Shown in pieces: positions 8,201 through 22,369 of a stretch of 64,000 nucleotides of DNA. Positions within the stretch are counted from its first letter, which is position 1. Every line of letters begins with the position of its first letter. The notes under the pieces are model-generated. The model was not told the origin of the DNA. It saw nothing but the letters and a program-made list of their open reading frames with translations, and ran no database searches. The DNA comes from Halisarca cf. caerulea. Lineage: Eukaryota > Porifera > Demospongiae > Chondrillida > Halisarcidae. A program made the position numbers and the translations under genes. The stretch lies in the NCBI GenBank assembly GCA_963170055.1, contig CAUJGJ010000200.1, forward strand, positions 1-64,000, read 5' to 3'.

Positions 8201-11200
8201 GTGTTGGATATGCTGGTGCTAATACCGATATTTGGCACTAGCACCACGCACATTCCCAGTGGACACACATGAAGTTTCTCAACTGCTGTGGGCGTATTTG
8301 TGTAGAGTTCGATATGCTGGTACTAATACCAATATTTGTCACTAGCACCACGCACATTCCATGTGGACACACATGACGTTTGTCAACTGCTGTGGGCGTA
8401 TTTGTGTAGTGTTGGATATGCTGGTGCTACTACCAATATTTGTCACTAGCACCACGCACATTCCCAGTGGACACACATGAGGTTTGTGAAGTGCTGTGGG
8501 CGTATTTGTATAGTGTTGGATATGCTGGTGCTAATACCGATATTTGACACTAGCACCACGCACATTCCCAGTGGACACACATGAGGTTTCTCAACTGCTG
8601 TGGGCGTATTTGTATAGTGTTGGATATACTGGTGCTAATACCAATATTTGTCACTAGCACCACGCACATTCCCAGTGGACACACATGAAGTTTGTCAACT
8701 GCTGTGGGCGTATTTGTGTAGTGTTGGATATGGTGGTGCTAATACCGATATTTGTCACTAGCACCACGCACATTCCCAGTTGACACACATGAAGTTTGTA
8801 TACTGCTGTGGGCGTATTTGTATAGTGTTGGATATGCTGGTGCTAATACCCATATTCGGCACTAGCACCACGCACATTCCCAGTGGACACACATGAAGTT
8901 TCTCAACTGCTGTGGGCGTATTTGTGTAGTGTTGGATGTGCTGGTGCTAATACCCATATTTGTCACTAGCACCACGCACATTCCCAGTGGACACACATGA
9001 GGTTTGTGAAGTGCTGTGGGCGTATTTGTGTAGTGTTGGATATGCTGGTGCTACTACCAATATTTGTCACTAGCACCACGCACATTCCCAGTGGACACAC
9101 ATGAAGTTTGTCAACTGCTGTGGGCGTATTTGTATAGTGTTGGATATGCTGGTGCTACTACCAATATTTGGCACTAGCACCACGCACATTCCCAGTGGAC
9201 ACACATGAAGTTTGTCAAATGCTGTGGGCGTATTTGTGTAGTGTTGGATATGCTGGTGCTAATACCAATATTTGGCACTAGCACCACGCACATTCCCAGT
9301 GGACACACATGAAGTTTCTCAACTGCTGTGGGCGTATTTGTGTAGTGTTGGATATGCTGGTGCTAATACCGATATTTGTCACTAGCACCACGCACATTCC
9401 CAGTGGACACACATGAAGTTTGTCAACTGCTATGGGCGTATTTGTGTAGTGTTCGATATGCTGGTGCTAATACCGATATTTGGCACTAGCACCACGCACA
9501 TTCCCAGTGGACACACATGAAGTTTGTCAACTGCTGTGGGCGTATTTATGTAGTGTTGGATATGCTGGTGCTAATACCGATATTTGGCACTAGCACCACG
9601 CACATTCCCAGTGGACACACATGAAGTTTCTGAAGTGCTGTGGACGTATGTGTAGTTTTGGATATGCTGGTGCTAATACCGATATTTGGCACTATCATAA
9701 TGCACATTCCCAGTGGACACACATGAAGTTTGTCAACTGCTGTGGGCGTATTTGTGTAGTGTTGGATATGCTGGTGCTACTACCAATATTTGGCACTAGC
9801 ACCACGCACATTCCCAGTGGACACACATGAAGTTTGTGAAGTGCTGTGGGCGTATTTGTGTAGAGTTGGACATGCTGGTGCTACTACCAATATTTGGCAC
9901 TAGCACCACGCACATTCCCAGTGGACACACATGAAGTTTGTAAACTGCTGTGGGCGTATTTGTGTAGTGTTGGATATGCTGGTGCTACTACCAATATTTG
10001 TCACTAGCACCACGCACATTCCCAGTGGACACACATGAAGTTTCTCAACTGCTGTGGGCGTATTTGTGTAGTGTTGGATATGCTGGTGCTAATACCGATA
10101 TTTGTCACTAGCACCACGCACATTCCCAGTGGACACACATGAAGTTTCTCAACTGCTGTGGGCGTATTTGTGTAGTGTTGGATATGCTGGTGCTAATACC
10201 GATATTTGTCACTAGCACCGCACCCATTCCCAGTGGACACACATGAAGTTTCTCAACTACTGTGGGCGTATTTGTGTAGTGTTGGATATGCTGGTGCTAA
10301 TACCGATATTTGTCACTAGCACCACGCACATTCCCAGTGGACACACATGAAGTTTATGAAGTGCTGTGGGCGTATTTATGTAGTGTTGGATATGCTAGTG
10401 CTAATACCAATATTTGTCACTAGCACCACGCACATTCCCAGTGGACACACATGAAGTTTCTCAACTGCTGTGGGCGTATTTGTGTAGTGTTGGATATGCT
10501 GGTGCTAATACAAATATTTGTCACAAGCACCACGCACATTCCCAGTGGACACACATGAAGTTTGTCAACTGCTATGGGCGTATTTGTGTAGTGTTGGATA
10601 TGCTGGTGCTAATACCGATATTTGGCACTAGCACCACGCACATTCCCAGTGGACACACATTAAGTTTGTGAAGTGCTGTGGGCGTATTTGTGTAGAGTTG
10701 GATATGCTGGTGCTACTACCAATATTTGGCACTAGCACCACGCACATTCCCAGTGGACACACATGAAGTTTGTAAACTGCTGTGGGCGTATTTGTGTAGT
10801 GTTGGATATGCTGGTGCTACTACCAATATTTGTCACTAGCACCACGCACATTCCCAGTGGACACACATGAAGTTTCTCAACTGCTGTGGGCGTATTTGTG
10901 TAGTGTTGGATATGCTGGTGCTAATACCGATATTTGTCACTAGCACCGCACCCATTCCCAGTGGACACACATGAAGTTTCTCAACTACTGTGGGCGTATT
11001 TGTGTAGTGTTGGATATGCTGGTGCTAATACCGATATTTGTCACTAGCACCACGCACATTCCCAGTGGACACACATGAAGTTTATGAAGTGCTGTGGGCG
11101 TATTTATGTAGTGTTGGATATGCTAGTGCTAATACCAATATTTGTCACTAGCACCACGCACATTCCCAGTGGACACACATGAAGTTTCTCAACTGCTGTG

Positions 11201-14200
11201 GGCGTATTTGTGTAGTGTTGGATATGCTGGTGCTAATACAAATATTTGTCACAAGCACCACGCACATTCCCAGTGGACACACATGAAGTTTGTCAACTGC
11301 TGTGGGCGTATTTGTGTAGTGTTGGATATGCTGGTGCTAATACCGATATTTGTCACTAGCACCACGCACATTCCCAGTGGACACACATGAAGTTTCTGAA
11401 GTGCTGTGGACGTATTTGTGTAGTGTTGGATATGCTGGTGCTAATACCGATATTTGGCACTATCACCATGCACATTCCCAGTGGACACACATGAAGTTTG
11501 TCAACTACTGTGGGCGTATTTGTGTAGTGTTGGATATGCTGGTGCTACTACCAATATTTGGAACTAGCACCACGCACATTCACAGTGGACACACATGAAG
11601 TTTGTCAACTGCTGTGGGCGTATTTGTGTAGTGTTGAATATACTGGTGCTAATACCAATATTTGGCACTAGCACCACGCACATTCCCAGTGGACACACAT
11701 GAAGTTTCTCAACTGCTGTGGGCATATTTGTGTAGTGTTGGATATGGTGGTGCTAATACCGATATTTGGCACTAGCACCACGCACATTCCCAGTGGACAC
11801 ACATGAAGTTTGTGAAGTGCTGTGGGCGTATTTGTGTAGTGTTGGATATGCTGGTGCTAATACCGATATTTGGAACTAGCACCACGCACATTCCCAGTGG
11901 ACACACATGAGGTTTGTGAAGTGCTGTGGGCGTATTTGTATAGTGTTGGATATGTTGGTGCTAATACCGATATTTGTCACTAGCACCACGCACATTCCCA
12001 GTGGACACACATGAAGTTTCTCAACTGCTGTGGGCGTATTTGTGTAGTGTTGGATATACTGGTGCTAATACCCATATTTGGCACTAGCACCACGCACATT
12101 CCCAGTGGACACACATGAGGTTTGTGAAGTGCTGTGGGCGTATTTGTGTAGTGTTGGATATGCTGGTGCTACTACCAATATTTGTCACTAGCACCACGCA
12201 AATTCCCAGTGGACACACATGAAGTTTCTCAACTGCTGTGGGCGTATTTGTGTAGTGTTGGATATGCTGGTGCTACTACCAATATTTGGCACTAGCACCA
12301 CGCACATTCCCAGTGGACACACATGAAGTTTGTCAACTGCTGTGGGCGTATTTGTGTAGTGTTGGATATGCTGGTGCTAATACCAATATTTGTCACTAGC
12401 ACCACGCACATTCCCAGTGGACACACATGAAGTTTCTCAACTGCTGTGGAAGTATTTGTGTAGTGCTGGATATGCTGGTGCTAATACCAATATTTGCCAC
12501 TAGCACCACGCACATTCCCAGTGGACACACATGAGGTTTGTGAAGTGCTGTGGGCGTATTTGTATAGTGTTGGATATGCTGGTGCTAATACCGATATTTG
12601 ACACTAGCACCACGCACATTCCCAGTGGACACACATGAAGTTTCTCAACTGCTGTGGGCGTATTTGTGTAGTGTTGGATATACTGGTGCTAATACCAATA
12701 TTTGTCACTAGCACCACGCACATTCCCAGTGGACACACATGAAGTTTCTCAACTGTTGTGGGCGTATTTGTGTAGTGTTGGATATGGTGGTGCTAATACC
12801 GATATTTGTCACTAGCACCACGCACATTCCCAGTGGACACACATGAAGTTTGTCAAGTGCTGTGGGCGTATTTGTATAGTGTTGGATATGCTGGTGCTAA
12901 TACCCATATTCGGCACTAGCACCACGCACATTCCCAGTGGACACACATGAAGTTTGTCAACTGCTGTGGGCGTATTTGTGTAGTGTTGGATGTGCTGGTG
13001 CTAATACCCATATTTGTCACTAGCACCACGCACATTCCCAGTGGACACACATGAGGTTTGTGAAGTGCTGTGGGCGTATTTGTGTAGTGTTGGATATGCT
13101 GGTGCTACTACCAATATTTGGCACTAGCACCACGCACATTCCCAGTGGACACACATGAAGTTTGTCAACTGCTGTGGGCGTATTTGTGTAGTGTTGGATA
13201 TGCTGGTGCTACTACCAATATTTGTCACTAGCACCACGCACATTCCCAGTGGACACACATGAAGTTTCTCAACTGCTGTGGGCGTATTTGTGTAGTGCTG
13301 GATATGCTGGTGCTAATACCAATATTTGGCACTAGCACCACGCACATTCCCAGTGGACACACATGAAGTTTCTCAACTGCTGTGGAAGTATTTGTGTAGT
13401 GTTGGATATGCTGGTGCTAATACCAATATTTGTCACTAGCACCACGCACATTCCCAGTTGACACACATGAAGTTTGTCAACTACTGTGGGCGTATTTGTG
13501 TAGTGTTGGATATACTGGTGCTAATACCGATATTTGTCACTAGCACCACACACATTCCCAGTGGAAACACATGAAGTTTGTCAACTGCTGTGGGCGTATT
13601 TGTGTAGTGTTGGATATGCTGGTGCTAATACCGATATTTGGCACTAGCACCACGCACATTCCCAGTGGACACACATGAAGTTTGTCAACTGCTGTGGGCG
13701 TATTTGTGTAGAGTTCGATATGCTGGTACTAATACCAATATTTGTCACTAGCACCACGCACATTCCATGTGGACACACATGACGTTTGTCAACTGCTGTG
13801 GGCGTATTTGTGTAGTGTTGGATATGCTGGTGCTACTACCAATATTTGTCACTAGCACCACGCACATTCCCAGTGGACACACATGAGGTTTGTGAAGTGC
13901 TGTGGGCGTATTTGTATAGTGTTGGATATGCTGGTGCTAATACCGATATTTGACACTAGCACCACGCACATTCCCAGTGGACACACATGAGGTTTCTCAA
14001 CTGCTGTGGGCGTATTTGTATAGTGTTGGATATACTGGTGCTAATACCAATATTTGTCACTAGCACCACGCACATTCCCAGTGGACACACATGAAGTTTG
14101 TCAACTGCTGTGGGCGTATTTGTGTAGTGTTGGATATGGTGGTGCTAATACCGATATTTGTCACTAGCACCACGCACATTCCCAGTTGACACACATGAAG

Positions 14201-14880
14201 TTTGTATACTGCTGTGGGCGTATTAGTATAGTGTTGGATATGCTGGTGCTAATACCCATATTCGGCACTAGCACCACGCACATTCCCAGTGGACACACAT
14301 GAAGTTTCTCAACTGCTGTGGGCGTATTTGTGTAGTGTTGGATGTGCTGGTGCTAATACCCATATTTGTCACTAGCACCACGCACATTCCCAGTGGACAC
14401 ACATGAGGTTTGTGAAGTGCTGTGGGCGTATTTGTGTAGTGTTGGATATGCTGGTGCTACTACCAATATTTGTCACTAGCACCACGCACATTCCCAGTGG
14501 ACACACATGAAGTTTGTCAACTGCTGTGGGCGTATTTGTATAGTGTTGGATATGCTGGTGCTACTACCAATATTTGGCACTAGCACCACGCACATTCCCA
14601 GTGGACACACATGAAGTTTGTCAAATGCTGTGGGCGTATTTGTGTAGTGTTGGATATGCTGGTGCTAATACCAATATTTGTCACTAGCACCACGCACATT
14701 CCCAGTGGACACACATGAAGTTTCTCAACTGCTGTGGGCGTATTTGTGTAGTGTTGGATATGCTGGTGCTAATACCGATATTTGTCACTAGCACCACGCA
14801 CATTCCCAGTGGACACACATGAAGTTTGTCAACTGCTATGGGCGTATTTGTGTAGTGTTCGATATGCTGGTGCTAATACC
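5215..14880 (+). repeat. 5406-bp (52-monomer) higher-order repeat, copies about 5215-9475 and 10621-14880
   Basis: An offset of 5406 bp aligns many private variants. Examples are ACATTAAGTT (5251 and 10657), CACCGCACCCATT (about 5538 and 10944), CATTCACAGTGG (6171 and 11577), GTGGAAACACATG (about 8157 and 13563), CATTCCATGTGG (about 8355 and 13761) and GTTTGTATACTG (about 8794 and 14200). The blocks differ at only a few bases (for example near 8278 and 13684). Identity breaks near 14879. The 5406 figure equals 52 monomers minus the 2-bp deletion copy. Confidence 0.85.
9621..10620 (+). repeat. Re-iterated segment linking the two 52-monomer copies
   Basis: Starting with the 102-bp monomer, this stretch copies 5047-5943. 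The offset is 4574 bp at first, then 4678 bp after one extra monomer is gained near 10040-10140. It switches back to the 5251-type sequence near 10621. It is therefore a partial internal duplication at the seam between the two long copies. Confidence 0.7.
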
Positions 14881-15502
14881 CATATTCGGCACTAGCACCA
14901 CGCACATTCCCAGTGGACACACATGAAGTTTCTCAACTGCTGTGGGCGTATTTGTGTAGTGTTGGATGTGCTGGTGCTAATACCCATATTTGTCACTAGC
15001 ACCACGCACATTCCCAGTGGACACACATGAGGTTTGTGAAGTGCTGTGGGCGTATTTGTGTAGTGTTGGATATGCTGGTGCTACTACCAATATTTGTCAC
15101 TAGCACCACGCACATTCCCAGTGGACACACATGAAGTTTGTCAACTGCTGTGGGCGTATTTGTATAGTGTTGGATATGCTGGTGCTACTACCAATATTTG
15201 GCACTAGCACCACGCACATTCCCAGTGGACACACATGAAGTTTGTCAAATGCTGTGGGCGTATTTGTGTAGTGTTGGATATGCTGGTGCTAATACCAATA
15301 TTTGTCACTAGCACCACGCACATTCCCAGTGGACACACATGAAGTTTCTCAACTGCTGTGGGCGTATTTGTGTAGTGTTGGATATGCTGGTGCTAATACC
15401 GATATTTGTCACTAGCACCACGCACATTCCCAGTGGACACACATGAAGTTTGTCAACTGCTATGGGCGTATTTGTGTAGTGTTCGATATGCTGGTGCTAA
15501 TA
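14255..15502 (+). repeat. 624-bp (6-monomer) tandem duplication
   Basis: The run beginning CCCATATTCGGCAC at 14255 restarts at 14879 with the same order of variants: GGATGTGCTGG, GAGGTTTGTGAAG, TTGTCAAATGCTG and TGCTATGGGCG with GTTCGATATG. After 15503 the sequence resumes the order found after 9473. This explains why the offset grows from 5406 to 6030. Confidence 0.8.
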
Positions 15503-16214
15503 CCGATATTTGGCACTAGCACCACGCACATTCCCAGTGGACACACATGAAGTTTGTCAACTGCTGTGGGCGTATTTATGTAGTGTTGGATATGCTGGTG
15601 CTAATACCGATATTTGGCACTAGCACCACGCACATTCCCAGTGGACACACATGAAGTTTCTGAAGTGCTGTGGACGTATGTGTAGTTTTGGATATGCTGG
15701 TGCTAATACCGATATTTGGCACTATCATAATGCACATTCCCAGTGGACACACATGAAGTTTGTCAACTGCTGTGGGCGTACTTGTGTAGTGTTGGATATG
15801 CTGGTGCTACTACCAATATTTGTCACTAGCACCACGTACATTCCCAGTGGACACACATGAAGTTTGTGAAGTGCTGTGGGCGTATTTGTGTAGAGTTGGA
15901 CATGCTGGTGCTACTACCAATATTTGGCACTAGCACCACGCACGTTCCCAGTGGACACACATGAAGTTTGTAAACTGCTGTGGGCGTATTTGTGTAGTGT
16001 TGGATATGCTGGTGCTACTACCAATATTTGTCACTAGCACCACGCACATTCCCAGTGGACACACATGAAGTTTCTCAACTGCTGTGGGCGTATTTGTGTA
16101 GTGTTGGATATGCTGGTGCTAATACCGATATTTGTCACTAGCACCGCACCCATTCCCAGTGGACACACATGAAGTTTCTCAACTACTGTGGGCGTATTTG
16201 TGTAGTGTTGGATA

Positions 16215-19155
16215 TGCTGGTGCTAATACCGATATTTGTCACTAGCACCACGCACATTCCCAGTGGACACACATGAAGTTTATGAAGTGCTGTGGGCGTA
16301 TTTATGTAGTGTTGGATATGCTAGTGCTAATACCAATATTTGTCACTAGCACCACGCACATTCCCAGTGGACACACATGAAGTTTCTCAACTGCTGTGGG
16401 CGTATTTGTGTAGTGTTGGATATGCTGGTGCTAATACAAATATTTGTCACAAGCACCACGCACATTCCCAGTGGACACACATGAAGTTTGTCAACTGCTA
16501 TGGGCGTATTTGTGTAGTGTTGGATATGCTGGTGCTAATACCGATATTTGGCACTAGCACCACGCACATTCCCAGTGGACACACATGAAGTTTGTGAAGT
16601 GCTGTGGGCGTATTTGTGTAGTGTTGGATATGCTGGTGCTAATACCGATATTTGGAACTAGCACCACGCACATTCCCAGTGGACACACATGAGGTTTGTG
16701 AAGTGCTGTGGGCGTATTTGTATAGTGTTGGATATGTTGGTGCTAATACCGATATTTGTCACTAGCACCACGCACATTCCCAGTGGACACACATGAAGTT
16801 TCTCAACTGCTGTGGGCGTATTTGTGTAGTGTTGGATATACTGGTGCTAATACCCATATTTGTCACTAGCACCACGCACATTCCCAGTGGACACACATGA
16901 GGTTTGTGAAGTGCTGTGGGCGTATTTGTGTAGTGTTGGATATGCTGGTGCTACTACCAATATTTGTCACTAGCACCACGCAAATTCCCAGTGGACACAC
17001 ATGAAGTTTGTCAACTGCTGTGGGCGTATTTGTGTAGTGTTGGATATGCTGGTGCTACTACCAATATTTGGCACTAGCACCACGCACATTCCCAGTGGAC
17101 ACACATGAAGTTTCTCAACTGCTGTGGGCGTATTTGTGTAGTGTTGGATATGCTGGTGCTAATACCAATATTTGGCACTAGCACCACGCACATTCCCAGT
17201 GGACACACATGAAGTTTCTCAACTGCTGTGGAAGTATTTGTGTAGTGCTGGATATGCTGGTGCTACTACCAATATTTGTCACTAGCACCACGCACATTCC
17301 CAGTGGATACACATGAAGTTTCTGAAGTGCTGTGGACGTATTTGTGTAGTTTTGGATATGCTGGTGCTAATACCGATATTTGGCACTATCACCATGAACA
17401 TTCCCAGTGGACACACATGAAGTTTGTCAACTACTGTGGGCGTATTTGTGTAGTGTTGGATATGCTGGTGCTACTACCAATATTTGGAACTAGCACCACG
17501 CACATTCCCAGTGGATACACATGAAGTTTGTCAACTGCTGTGGGCGTATTTGTGTAGTGTTGAATATACTGGTGCTAATACCAATATTTGGCACTAGCAC
17601 CACGCACATTCCCAGTGGACACACATGAAGTTTCTCAACTGCTGTGGGCATATTTGTGTAGTGTTGGATATGGTGGTGCTAATACCGATATTTGTCACTA
17701 GCACCACGCACATTCCCAGTGGACACACATGAAGTTTATGAAGTGCTGTGGGCGTATTTATGTAGTGTTGGATATGCTAGTGCTAATACCAATATTTGGC
17801 ACTAGCACCACGCACATTCCCAGTGGACACACATGAAGTTTCTCAACTGCTGTGGGCGTATTTGTGTAGTGTTGGATATGCTGGTGCTAATACAAATATT
17901 TGTCACAAGCACCACGCACATTCCCAGTGGACACACATGAAGTTTGTCAACTGCTATGGGCGTATTTGTGTAGTGTTGGATATGCTGGTGCTAATACCGA
18001 TATTTGGCACTAGCACCACGCACATTCCCAGTGGACACACATGAAGTTTGTGAAGTGCTGTGGGCGTATTTGTGTAGTGTTGGATATGCTGGTGCTAATA
18101 CCGATATTTGGAACTAGCACCACGCACATTCCCAGTGGACACACATGAGGTTTGTGAAGTGCTGTGGGCGTATTTGTATAGTGTTGGATATGTTGGTGCT
18201 AATACCGATATTTGTCACTAGCACCACGCACATTCCCAGTGGACACACATGAAGTTTCTCAACTGCTGTGGGCGTATTTGTGTAGTGTTGGATATACTGG
18301 TGCTAATACCCATATTTGGCACTAGCACCACGCACATTCCCAGTGGACACACATGAGGTTTGTGAAGTGCTGTGGGCGTATTTGTGTAGTGTTGGATATG
18401 CTGGTGCTACTACCAATATTTGTCACTAGCACCACGCAAATTCCCAGTGGACACACATGAAGTTTCTCAACTGCTGTGGGCGTATTTGTGTAGTGTTGGA
18501 TATGCTGGTGCTACTACCAATATTTTGCACTAGCACCACGCACATTCCCAGTGGACACACATGAAGTTTGTCAACTGCTGTGGGCGTATTTGTGTAGTGT
18601 TGGATATGCTGGTGCTAATACCAATATTTGGCACTAGCACCACGCACATTCCCAGTGGACACACATGAAGTTTGTCAACTGCTGTGGAAGTATTTGTGTA
18701 GTGCTGGATATGCTGGTGCTACTACCAATATTTGTCACTAGCACCACGCACATTCCCAGTGGATACACATGAAGTTTCTGAAGTGCTGTGGACGTATTTG
18801 TGTAGTTTTGGATATGCTGGTGCTAATACCGATATTTGGCACTATCACCATGAACATTCCCAGTGGACACACATGAAGTTTGTCAACTACTGTGGGCGTA
18901 TTTGTGTAGTGTTGGATATGCTGGTGCTACTACCAATATTTGGAACTAGCACCACGCACATTCCCAGTGGACACACATGAAGTTTGTCAACTGCTGTGGG
19001 CGTATTTGTGTAGTGTTGAATATACTGGTGCTAATACCAATATTTGGCACTAGCACCACGCACATTCCCAGTGGACACACATGAAGTTTCTCAACTGCTG
19101 TGGGCATATTTGTGTAGTGTTGGATATGGTGGTGCTAATACCGATATTTGGCACT
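16215..19155 (+). repeat. 1456-bp (14-monomer) tandem higher-order repeat, two copies
   Basis: An offset of 1456 bp aligns TTTATGAAGTGCTG (16281 and 17737), GCTAATACAAATATTTGTCACAAG, GTGGATACACATG and CACCATGAACATTCCC (17393 and 18849). The copies are nearly identical and meet near 17690. Confidence 0.8.
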
Positions 19156-22100
19156 AGCACCACGCACATTCCCAGTGGACACACATGAAGTTTGTCAACT
19201 GCTGTGGGCGTATTTGTGTAGTGTTGGATATGCTTGTGCTAATACCGATATTTGGAACTAGCACCACGCACATTCCCAGTGGACACACATGAGGTTTGTG
19301 AAGTGCTGTGGGCGTATTTGTATAGTGTTGGATATGTTGGTGCTAATACCGATATTTGTCACTAGCACCACGCACATTCCCAGTGGACACACATGAAGTT
19401 TCTCAACTGCTGTGGGCGTATTTGTGTAGTGTTGGTTATACTGGTGCTAATACCCATATTTGTCACTAGCACCACGCACATTCCCAGTGGACACACATGA
19501 GGTTTGTGAAGTGCTGTGGGCGTATTTGTGTAGTGTTGGATATGCTGGTGCTACTACCAATATTTGTCACTAGCACCACGCAAATTCCCAGTGGACACAC
19601 ATGAAGTTTGTCAACTGCTGTGGGCGTATTTGTGTAGTGTTGGATATGCTGGTGCTACTACCAATATTTGGCACTAGCACCACGCACATTCCCAGTGGAC
19701 ACACATGAAGTTTCTCAACTGCTGTGGGCGTATTTGTGTAGTGTTGGATATGCTGGTGCTAATACCAATATTTGGCACTAGCACCACGCACATTCCCAGT
19801 GGACACACATGAAGTTTCTCAACTGCTGTGGAAGTATTTGTGTAGTGCTGGATATGCTGGTGCTAATACCAATATTTGTCACTAGCACCACGCACATTCC
19901 CAGTGGACACACATGAGGTTTGTGAAGTGCTGTGGGCGTATTTGTATAGTGTTGGATATTCTGGTGCTAATACCGATATTTGACACTAGCACCACGCACA
20001 TTCCCAGTGGAAACACATGAAGTTTCTCAACTGCTGTGGGCGTATTTGTGTAGTGTTGGATATACTGGTGCTAATACCAATATTTGGCACTAGCACCACG
20101 CACATTCCCAGCGGACACACATGAAGTTTCTCAACTGCTGTGGGCGTATTTGTGTAGTGTTGGATATGGTGGTGCTAATACCGATATTTGTCACTAGCAC
20201 CACGCACATTCCCAGTGGACACACATGAAGTTTGTCAACTGCTGTGGGCGTATTTGTATAGTGTTGGATATGCTGGTGCTTATACCCATATTCGGCACTA
20301 GCACCACGCACATTCCCAGTGGACACACATGAAGTTTCTCAACTGCTGTGGGCGTATTTGTGTAGTGTTGGATATACTGGTGCTAATACCAATATTTGTC
20401 ACTAGCACCACGCACATTCCCAGTGGACACACATGAGGTTTGTGAAGTGCTGTGGGCGTATTTGTGTAGTGTTGGATATGCTGGTGCTACTACCAATATT
20501 TGTCACTAGCACCACGCAAATTCCCAGTGGACACACATGAAGTTTGTCAACTGCTGTGGGCGTATTTGTGTAGTGTTGGATATGCTGGTGCTACTACCAA
20601 TATTTGGCACTAGCACCACGCACATTCCCAGTGGACACACATGAAGTTTCTCAACTGCTGTGGGCGTATTTGTGTAGTGTTGGATATGCTGGTGCTAATA
20701 CCGATATTTGGCACTAGCACCACGCACATTCCCAGTGGACACACATGAAGTTTCTGAACTGCTGTGGAAGTATTTGTGTAGTGCTGGATATGCTGGTGCT
20801 AATACCAATATTTGTCACTAGCACCACGCACATTCCCAGTGGACACACATGAAGTTTCTCAACTGCTGTGGGCGTATTTGTATAGTGTTGGATATGGTGG
20901 TGCTAATACCGATATTTGTCACTAGCACCACGCACATTCCCAGTGGACACACATGAAGTTTGTCAACTGCTGTGGGCGTATTTGTATAGTGTTGGATATG
21001 CTGGTGCTAATACCCATATTCGGCACTAGCACCACGCACATTCCCAGTGGACACACATGAAGTTTCTCAACTGCTGTGGGCGTATTTGTGTAGTGTTGGA
21101 TGTGCTGGTGCTAATACCCATATTTGTCACTAGCACCACGCACATTCCCAGTGGACACACATGAGGTTTGTGAAGTGCTGTGGGCGTATTTGTGTAGTGT
21201 TGGATATGCTGGTGCTACTACCAATATTTGGCAATAGCACCACGCACATTCCCAGTGGACACACATGAAGTTTGTCAACTGCTGTGGGCGTATTTGTGTA
21301 GTGTTGGATATGCTGGTGCTAATACCAATATTTGGCACTAGCACCACGCACATTCCCAGTGGACACACATGAAGTTTGTCAACTGCTGTGGAAGTATTTG
21401 TGTAGTGTTGGACATGCTGGTGCTAATACCAATATTTGTCACTAGCACCACGCACATTCCCAGTTGACACACATGAAGTTTGTCAACTACTGTGGGCGTA
21501 TTTGTGTAGTGTTGGATATACTGGTGCTAATACCGATATTTGGCACAAGCACCACACACATTCCCAGTGGAAACACATGAAGTTTGTCAACTGCTGTGGG
21601 CGTATTTGTGTAGTGTTGGATATGCTGGTGCTACTACCAATATTTGTCACTAGCACCACGCAAATTCCCAGTGGACACACATGAAGTTTGTCAACTGCTG
21701 TGGGCGTATTTGTGTAGTGTTGGATATGCTGGTGCTAATACCAATATTTGGCACTAGCACCACGCACATTCCCAGTGGACACACATGAAGTTTGTCAACT
21801 GCTGTGGAAGTATTTGTGTAGTGCTGGATATGCTGGTGCTACTACCAATATTTGTCACTAGCACCACGCACATTCCCAGTGGACACACATGAGGTTTGTG
21901 AAGTGCTGTGGGCGTATTTGTATTGTGTTGGATATGCTGGTGCTAATACCGATATTTGACACTAGCACCACGCACATTCCCAGTGGACACACATGAAGTT
22001 TCTCAACTGCTGTGGGCGTATTTGTGTAGTGTTGGATATACTGGTGCTAATACCAATATTTGGCACTAGCACCACGCACATTCCCAGTGGACACACATGA

Positions 22101-22369
22101 AGTTTCTCAACTGCTGTGGGCGTATTTGTGTAGTGTTGGATATGGTGGTGCTAATACCGATATTTGTCACTAGCACCACGCACATTCCCAGTGGACACAC
22201 ATGAAGTTTGTCAACTGCTGTGGGCATATTTGTATAGTGTTGGATATGCTGGTGCTAATACCCATATTCGGCACTAGCACCACGCACATTCCCAGTGGAC
22301 ACACATGAAGTTTCTCAACTGCTGTGGGCTTATTTGTGTAGTGTTGGATGTGCTGGTGCTAATACCCAT

